Source of the DNA: an archaeon
GTDB taxonomy: Archaea > Halobacteriota > Syntropharchaeia > Alkanophagales > Methanospirareceae
NCBI GenBank assembly: GCA_030019325.1
Contig: JASEFB010000063.1
Coordinates: 1 to 11,428 of the forward strand
Direction of reading: 5' to 3'
Length of the DNA: 11,428 nt
In this document: positions 7,612-11,428 of the stretch, in pieces
Layout of the letters: each line of letters begins with the position of its first letter
Position numbering within the stretch: the stretch's first letter is position 1
The notes under the pieces: model-generated
The model's database searches: none
Told to the model about the DNA's origin: nothing
The model's input: the letters and a program-made list of their open reading frames with translations, nothing else
Program-made: the position numbers and the translations under genes

Positions 7612-8325
7612 ATGGTACGAGCACAACGGGCAGGAGAAGGCATACAAGTTTTCTCTTTTGACGTTGACGGCACGTTAGTGACCCCGGGATTTGCCGATAG
7701 CGTTTGGCTGCGAGGAATACCAGCGGCGTATGCGGAGAAAGAGGGATTGAGCTTTGAAGCGGCATTTGAACGTGTAAAGAGCGAGTACGATAAGATAGGA
7801 GAGAACCGAATAGAGTGGTACAAGATAGATTACTGGCTGAAGAAGTTCGGCTTGGAAATACCGTATAAGAAGCTCTTTAACGAGTATCAAAGCGAGATAA
7901 GGATATATGAGGAGGTAGAAAGTGTCTTGAACGTGTTGAAGGAAGAGGGATATGACCTGATAATAAGCTCCAATGCCGCAACTGAGTTCATTGATTTCCA
8001 AATAAAACCGCTAAAAAAGTTCTTTTCGCGGGTGTTCTCGGCAACGTCTGATTTCCGCGAGGTAAAGAAATCCGATGATTTTTATGCACGGGTATGCGAG
8101 CTTCTGGGTGTGAAGCCGCAGGCGGTGGTTCATACCGGTGACCACTGGGTGTTTGATTTTCTCAATCCTCGTAAGATAGGCATAAACGCGTATTATCTTG
8201 ATAGAAACAGGAGAAGAACCCGAGCGGATGAGGAAAGCAAAGGAAATGAAGGAATAAAGGTAAAAAAAGAAGAGGAGTTTGTCATAAGCGATTTGAATGA
8301 ACTTATCGATAGTCCGGTTTGTTGA
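7612..8325 (+). CDS. HAD superfamily hydrolase (probable small-molecule phosphatase)
   Basis: The 237-residue protein carries all four HAD motifs. Motif I is FSFDVDGTLV (D17 nucleophile, D19 acid/base), motif II IISSNAA (S119/S120), motif III the K152-K153 pair before SDDFYARV, and motif IV HTGDHWVFDFLNP (D177, D182). The stretch between motifs I and II (about 25-110) is helical and of the size of a C1 cap, as in subfamily I phosphatases. A typical HAD C-terminal segment, KIGINAYYLDR, follows motif IV; after it comes a short charged region (about 199-222) of low complexity. It acts in the cytoplasm. The substrate is unknown. Placement between an aminotransferase that could make phosphoserine and threonine synthase makes a serine-pathway phosphatase conceivable, but the motif set alone does not identify it. 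It starts 74 nt after the aminotransferase with its own TATA box. Confidence 0.85.
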   Translation: MVRAQRAGEGIQVFSFDVDGTLVTPGFADSVWLRGIPAAYAEKEGLSFEAAFERVKSEYDKIGENRIEWYKIDYWLKKFGLEIPYKKLFNEYQSEIRIYEEVESVLNVLKEEGYDLIISSNAATEFIDFQIKPLKKFFSRVFSATSDFREVKKSDDFYARVCELLGVKPQAVVHTGDHWVFDFLNPRKIGINAYYLDRNRRRTRADEESKGNEGIKVKKEEEFVISDLNELIDSPVC

Positions 8326-8333
8326 AATCTTCC

Positions 8334-8376
8334 TTTTAAATATTCTCATTATCTCTATACTATCATCAGTATGAGG
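8334..8376 (+). promoter_or_regulatory. Promoter and ribosome-binding site of the threonine synthase gene
   Basis: TTTTAAATATT (8334-8344) right after the HAD stop is a TATA candidate, placing the transcript start near 8363. GAGG at 8373-8376 lies 8 nt before the ATG at 8385 and fits as a ribosome-binding site. Confidence 0.45.
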
Positions 8377-8384
8377 TTTTTACC

Positions 8385-9599
8385 ATGAAGGAATACGACG
8401 TCAAATGCATACGATGCGGTGCACGCTTCCCCAAGGATGATATTGTATATACCTGCAGGAAATGTGGCGGCTTGCTGGATATAAAATATGATTATTCTAA
8501 GCTCGATCTGGAACGAATCGTCAAAGCGAAGGGTGAAGGCGTGTGGAAATATCGAGCTTTATTGCCGTTTGATGATGAAACCACGCCGATAACTATAAAT
8601 GAAGGGAATACACCGTTGTATCGGTGCGACAGACTCGCACAAGCCATTGGCATTGATGATTTATGGGTGAAACACGAAGGACTGAACCCGTCAGGATCGT
8701 TTAAAGATCGGGGAATGACCGTCGGTGTGACGAAGGGAGTGGAATTGGGTGTGAAAGGCGTCGCATGCGCATCGACGGGCAATACCTCTGCATCACTTGC
8801 GATCTTTGCGGCAAAAGCAGGTATTCCGTGCTACGTTCTGCTCCCAAAGGGAAAAGTAGCATTAGGGAAAGTAGCACAGGCGATGATGCACGGTGCACAG
8901 ATATTCTCGTTGAGAGGCAATTTTGATGACGCACTCAGGGTTGTTCGTGTGCTCTGTGAGGAAGAATCAATCTACCTGCTAAATTCCGTGAATCCGTACC
9001 GATTGGAAGGCCAGAAGACGATAGCATTTGAGGTTGCGGAAAAACTCGGATGGGCAGTACCAGACCGGGTTATTTTGCCGGTCGGGAACGCGGGGAACAT
9101 AAGTGCGATTTTTAAAGGCTTCTTAGAGTTGAAAACATTGGGTATCGCCGACACCATTCCAAGGATGACCGGCATTCAAGCGGCAGGGGCGAAGCCAATA
9201 GTGAACGCTTTTAAAGAAAATAAAGAGGAGATAATACCAGAAGATAAACCAGAGACCATTGCATCGGCGATACGAATAGGGAATCCCGTGAATGCAGCCA
9301 AGGCGTTGCATGCTATTAGGAGCTCAGGTGGCGTTGCGGAATCAGTGAGTGATGAGGAGATAACCGAAGCACAGCTCCTGTTGGCACGAGTGGAAGGCAT
9401 TGGTGTCGAGCCGGCGAGCGCAGCGTCTATTGCGGGACTGAAGAAATTAGTCGAAATGGGAGAAATAGAACGAGATGAGCGCATTGTCTGTATTACCACG
9501 GGGCACCTCTTGAAAGATCCTGAACGCGTGATAGAGATATGCGAGGCGCCAATCGAAGTGGATGCTGATGTGGAAGTGGTTAGGAAGATGTTGAAGTGA
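8385..9599 (+). CDS. thrC: Threonine synthase
   Basis: The 404-residue protein converts O-phosphohomoserine to threonine, the last step of threonine synthesis, using pyridoxal phosphate. The N-terminus has a zinc-ribbon-like pair, C8-x2-C11 and C24-x2-C27, common in archaeal threonine synthases. NPSGSFKDRG (101-110) holds the cofactor lysine K107. STGNTSAS (130-137) and the glycine-rich PVGNAGNIS (232-240) are the substrate- and phosphate-binding loops. The C-terminal region TTGHLLKDP (371-379) matches the family's T-G-x-x-K-D motif. Length is typical. A second, diverged copy of its last ~51 codons lies at 10449-10637 beyond a toxin-antitoxin cassette, and this copy has a longer tail. The 3' end of the gene here may therefore have been replaced or shortened, although catalytic regions are intact. 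Confidence 0.95.
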   Translation: MKEYDVKCIRCGARFPKDDIVYTCRKCGGLLDIKYDYSKLDLERIVKAKGEGVWKYRALLPFDDETTPITINEGNTPLYRCDRLAQAIGIDDLWVKHEGLNPSGSFKDRGMTVGVTKGVELGVKGVACASTGNTSASLAIFAAKAGIPCYVLLPKGKVALGKVAQAMMHGAQIFSLRGNFDDALRVVRVLCEEESIYLLNSVNPYRLEGQKTIAFEVAEKLGWAVPDRVILPVGNAGNISAIFKGFLELKTLGIADTIPRMTGIQAAGAKPIVNAFKENKEEIIPEDKPETIASAIRIGNPVNAAKALHAIRSSGGVAESVSDEEITEAQLLLARVEGIGVEPASAASIAGLKKLVEMGEIERDERIVCITTGHLLKDPERVIEICEAPIEVDADVEVVRKMLK

Positions 9600-9655
9600 T
9601 ATAAAAACAAAAGAGTCTGAGAGCTTGATGAGCCGCTTAGTGTAGTGTCCATCGA

Positions 9656-9670
9656 TTTTGTTTCTTTTGT
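9656..9670 (+). terminator. T-rich stretch after thrC (possible archaeal terminator)
   Basis: TTTTGTTTCTTTTGT follows thrC by about 57 nt. Archaeal termination often occurs at such T-runs on the coding strand without a strong hairpin. Only sequence composition supports this. The rest of 9600-9712 shows no gene. Confidence 0.3.
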
Positions 9671-9712
9671 AAAGAAAAGTACTTTGAGTTTGTGAATGAC
9701 ATTAGGATTAGT

Positions 9713-10141
9713 TTATGTAAGGTTTGTTGAGTTTCCTAAGAGCTTCGTCAATTCTTCTGTTGTGACCACCACAACCCGATATTGTTTCTCCTTTAAATCT
9801 TTGTCGTTAGACCAAATAGCACAATCTAAAGAAAGTGCAACTGCAAGATATTGCGCATTATCAGGGTCTGGAGATATTTGCTCAGCCTCTTCCCAGAATT
9901 CTTTGAACTCGTCTAATGGCACAATAGTAACATATGCCGACAACTCTTTGCTTGACAACTCAAATATCGTGTCATCTATCCTGGCTTTGGATTTAATCTC
10001 CCCCTTATGCTCTTCTAACTCCTCAAACACATATAAGGAGGTAAACAACTCTATTTCTGGGTGTGATAGGATAAATCTTCTTGTGAATGAGTCCTTTTTG
10101 AAGAACGAGAACAAGATGTTTGCATCAACAACCAGCTTCAT
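9713..10141 (-). CDS. PIN-domain ribonuclease toxin (VapC-like)
   Basis: The 142-residue protein begins MKLVVDANILFSFF, where D6 is the first PIN acidic residue. FEEL (39-42) supplies the next, SPDPDNAQYLAVAL (90-103) the third with D94, and IWSNDKDL (109-116) the fourth with D113/D115. This is the full acidic set for a metal-dependent PIN nuclease. Family members in toxin-antitoxin pairs usually cut tRNA or rRNA and are held inactive by the partner. The ATG lies 13 nt after the antitoxin stop and is preceded by GAGG, so the two are co-translated. The cassette is convergent with thrC and looks more A+T-rich than its neighbours. Its target is not predictable from sequence. Confidence 0.88.
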   Translation of the reverse strand: MKLVVDANILFSFFKKDSFTRRFILSHPEIELFTSLYVFEELEEHKGEIKSKARIDDTIFELSSKELSAYVTIVPLDEFKEFWEEAEQISPDPDNAQYLAVALSLDCAIWSNDKDLKEKQYRVVVVTTEELTKLLGNSTNLT

Positions 10142-10154
10142 AAGCTGTCCTCTT

Positions 10155-10400
10155 CTATCTCTCCGCTGATAATTCTTTCTCTATCCTCAACCTTACAGCT
10201 CTATTTACTTCCCTACCCAATCTCAAGCAATCTTCATCTGTTAGCTCACTGTGCTTGAATAATTCATCAAATAACTTGATTGAGACAAGTTTCCTGAACT
10301 CCTCAAGCACTGCTCTCTCGGCAATCTTAGACCAGTCAACCTGTGGGAACTCTTGCTTAATCCTTTCGGGAATCATAATCTTTAACTCAGTCTCTGCCAT
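10155..10400 (-). CDS. Antitoxin of the PIN toxin (ribbon-helix-helix-like)
   Basis: The 81-residue protein begins MAETELKIMIPERIKQEF and continues with DWSKIAERAVLEEFRKL. A short strand with I-P-E-x-I-K followed by D-W-S-x-I-A-x-R-A and a helix is the usual pattern of archaeal VapB/CopG-type antitoxins, which bind DNA through the N-terminal part and wrap the toxin with the C-terminal part. The charged C-terminal half (EVNRAVRLRIEKELSAER) fits toxin binding. The frame is open upstream to TTG 10412 and GTG 10409; I choose the ATG at 10400, which has GGTGG 5-9 nt before it. Position directly before the PIN gene supports the role. Autoregulation of the TATA region immediately upstream is expected from the family. 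Confidence 0.75.
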   Translation of the reverse strand: MAETELKIMIPERIKQEFPQVDWSKIAERAVLEEFRKLVSIKLFDELFKHSELTDEDCLRLGREVNRAVRLRIEKELSAER

Positions 10401-10428
10401 TTCTACCACCAATAATGATGTTAATTAA

Positions 10429-10443
10429 GGAATATATAAATAC
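10429..10443 (-). promoter_or_regulatory. TATA box of the toxin-antitoxin operon
   Basis: On the minus strand GTATTTATATATTCC is a strong archaeal TATA candidate about 36 nt before the antitoxin ATG. It sits right next to the point (about 10446) where similarity to thrC begins, so the cassette appears to end with its own promoter. Confidence 0.5.
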
Positions 10444-10448
10444 TTCTG

Positions 10449-10637
10449 CTAAAGAAATTAGTAGCAATGGGCGAAATAGAACGAGATGAGCGCATTGTCT
10501 GCGTTACCACGGGGCATCTCTTGAAAGACCCTGAACGCGTGATAGAAATATGCGAACCGCCAACAGAAGTGGAAGCTGATGTGGAAGTGCTCCGGAAGAT
10601 GGTGAGGGACCGATTCGAGGCAATGAAATGTATGTAG
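10449..10637 (+). pseudogene. Truncated second copy of the threonine synthase 3' end
   Basis: The frame reads LKKLVAMGEIERDERIVCVT and continues through TTGHLLKDPERVIEICEPPTE to a TAG. It matches residues 352-402 of the intact threonine synthase at 8385-9599, with about 17 nucleotide differences in 153 by my hand count, many of them synonymous. After that the two diverge: the intact gene stops two codons later, while this copy continues RDRFEAMKCM. There is no start codon or promoter in frame; a TAA lies at 10437-10439 just before the match. It lacks the catalytic lysine and all cofactor-binding regions, so it cannot encode an enzyme. It could be the displaced original end of thrC or the remnant of a duplicate gene. 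The remaining bases to 10675 show no gene. Confidence 0.88.
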
Positions 10638-10675
10638 TGCACATATCTTTTACTCACGTACGGATAAACATAACA

Positions 10676-10720
10676 TAATAATATGAGTATAATCGATGGT
10701 AAGACCCCAGAATTCGGAGG
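10676..10720 (+). promoter_or_regulatory. Probable promoter and ribosome-binding site of the nnr gene
   Basis: TAATAATAT (10676-10684) is a TATA candidate that would give a leader of about 27 nt. GGAGG at 10716-10720 lies 11 nt before the ATG at 10732. An ATG at 10722 is too close to GGAGG and its frame stops after seven codons, so 10732 is preferred. Confidence 0.45.
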
Positions 10721-10731
10721 AATGAATAAAA

Positions 10732-11428
10732 ATGAAAAAGGATGAATCATGTGGGGCTCCGCCCCACGACCCCGCAAGCCCTGTAAGGGCTTACATCACC
10801 TCAGAGGAGATGGCTGCGCTGGACGAGAATTGCAACTTCTTCGGGCTTTCCTCGTTACAACTCATGGAAAATGCCGGTGCTGAGGTTGCAAAGGAATTAA
10901 AAAAGAAATTTGAAGGCAAAGAGAGAAGAGTCAAGGTAACAATACTCGCTGGCAAAGGCAATAATGGTGGCGATGCGTTTGCTGCCGCACGGCATCTGCA
11001 CGGTAAACCCTTACAGGGTTTTCGGGGTCAACGGGGCGGAGCACCGTTATTTGACGTGAAAATACTGCTTATTGGGCATTCACATGAGCTGAGAACCGAG
11101 GAGACGAAGAGAAACTGGCGCATTTTAAAGGAAAGTGGTTATGACATCGAAGAAATTGCAGATTCTTCGGGGTTAAAAGCAGCCGCGGCAGTTTTCAACG
11201 CTTCAGATGTGATAATCGATGCGATCTTCGGCACTGGTGTAAAAGGTACGATAAGAGAGCCAGAAGCAACGGCAATCGATTTGATCAATGGATCGCAGGC
11301 ATTCGTTATTGCGGTAGACGTTCCTTCTGGGTTAGACCCTGATACTGGTGAAGCGGAAAAAGCGGTAAAAGCACATCTCACCGTCACGTTCCATAAAGCG
11401 AAACATGGCTTACTAAAGAAGATTGCCG
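10732..11428 (+). CDS. nnr: NAD(P)H-hydrate epimerase (YjeF N-terminal domain), partial at window edge
   Basis: 232 codons are visible without a stop. The enzyme interconverts the R and S forms of hydrated NADH/NADPH so that the damaged cofactor can be repaired. The family pattern is clear: ITSEEMAALDENC near the start, LQLMENAGAEVA (42-53), the nucleotide-binding loop GKGNNGGDAFAAARHL (74-89), DAIFGTGVKG (163-172), AVDVPSGLDPDTG (194-206) and FHKAKHGLL (220-228). In archaea this domain is often fused to an ADP-dependent dehydratase; the window ends before that would appear. Two stretches do not belong to the family: residues about 7-20 and 91-107. Both are encoded by copies of a palindromic repeat in opposite orientations, one at the N-terminus and one in the loop between the helix after NNGGD and the strand FDVKILLIG. 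Neither breaks the frame. Confidence 0.9.
   Translation, partial: MKKDESCGAPPHDPASPVRAYITSEEMAALDENCNFFGLSSLQLMENAGAEVAKELKKKFEGKERRVKVTILAGKGNNGGDAFAAARHLHGKPLQGFRGQRGGAPLFDVKILLIGHSHELRTEETKRNWRILKESGYDIEEIADSSGLKAAAAVFNASDVIIDAIFGTGVKGTIREPEATAIDLINGSQAFVIAVDVPSGLDPDTGEAEKAVKAHLTVTFHKAKHGLLKKIA
10751..10794 (-). repeat. Two-hairpin palindromic element, copy B (inside nnr, N-terminal)
   Basis: Read on the minus strand, this 44-bp copy matches copy A exactly for 27 bases, including the hairpin AAGCCC-TTACA-GGGCTT and the linker GCGGGGTC. The second hairpin is GTGGGG-CGGAG-CCCCAC. Against AACGGGG...CCCCGTT in copy A, both arms changed together. On the plus strand it is translated as CGAPPHDPASPVRAY in the nnr frame. 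Confidence 0.88.
11003..11048 (+). repeat. Two-hairpin palindromic element, copy C (inside nnr, internal)
   Basis: This 46-bp copy is in the same orientation as copy A, with four mismatches by hand count. Its first hairpin is AAACCC-TTACA-GGGTTT, where both arms differ from copy A and still pair. The second hairpin has one unpaired change (CACC for CCCC). It is translated in the nnr frame as about GKPLQGFRGQRGGAPL. Confidence 0.88.

Noticed and set aside
6279..8372. The 12-mer TATCATCAGTAT occurs upstream of both cdc48 (6279-6290) and thrC (8361-8372), suggesting a shared operator.
   Set aside because: In a window of this length several 12-base repeats are expected by chance, the flanks do not match, and orientation and distance to the start codons differ.
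9661..9680. TTTCTTTTGTAAAGAAAAG as a hairpin terminator or operator.
   Set aside because: The A/T-only stem is weak and such inverted A/T tracts are common by chance; only the T-run was kept as a low-confidence terminator.
10721..10745. Small open frame from the ATG at 10722 before nnr as a leader peptide.
   Set aside because: Only seven codons, one base from the GGAGG, and no sign of an attenuator; the ATG at 10732 explains the region better.
10751..11048. The repeated GC-rich palindromes as a CRISPR array.
   Set aside because: Copies are in opposite orientations, 208 bp apart, with coding sequence between them and no regular spacers.

Overview
This window is archaeal chromosome. The evidence is eS4 (a ribosomal protein of archaea and eukaryotes only), an archaeal-type Cdc48/VAT AAA+ ATPase with an N-domain, a uL5 of archaeal type, AT-rich TATA boxes placed for archaeal promoters, and a ribbon-helix-helix/PIN toxin-antitoxin pair of a kind common in archaea. 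A DUF1638 protein and the general gene set fit a methanogen-like or ANME-like member of the Halobacteriota (Euryarchaeota), but that placement is inference; nothing here fixes the genus.

Positions 1-6256 read leftward. Transcription would run from Cdc48 (6256) into eS4, uL5 and a DUF1638 protein. An MFS transporter of the fosmidomycin-resistance type follows with its own TATA box and a strong ribosome-binding site. Last comes a DUF1624 membrane acyltransferase-like protein that is cut by the window's left edge. eS4 and uL5 lack their usual archaeal neighbours (uL14, uL24, uS14, uS8), so this looks like a detached piece of the spc ribosomal operon placed under Cdc48.

Positions 6300-9599 read rightward: a class V (alanine-glyoxylate/serine-pyruvate type) aminotransferase, a HAD phosphatase and threonine synthase. 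Each has its own TATA-like box. Together they suggest serine/threonine metabolism.

Positions 9600-10730 are accessory. A leftward antitoxin-PIN toxin cassette sits between the intact end of the threonine synthase gene and a second, diverged copy of that gene's last ~50 codons (10449-10637). This arrangement looks like an insertion into, or a rearrangement at, the 3' end of thrC.

Positions 10732-11428 hold the start of an NAD(P)H-hydrate epimerase gene, cut by the right edge. It contains two copies of a ~45-bp, two-hairpin palindromic element, in opposite orientations and both translated in frame. A third copy at 1772-1817 supplies the C-terminal residues and stop codon of the DUF1638 gene. 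Stem positions differ between copies by paired changes, so base pairing appears to be conserved. This small protein-invading repeat, comparable in behaviour to the Rickettsia palindromic elements, is the most unusual thing in the window.
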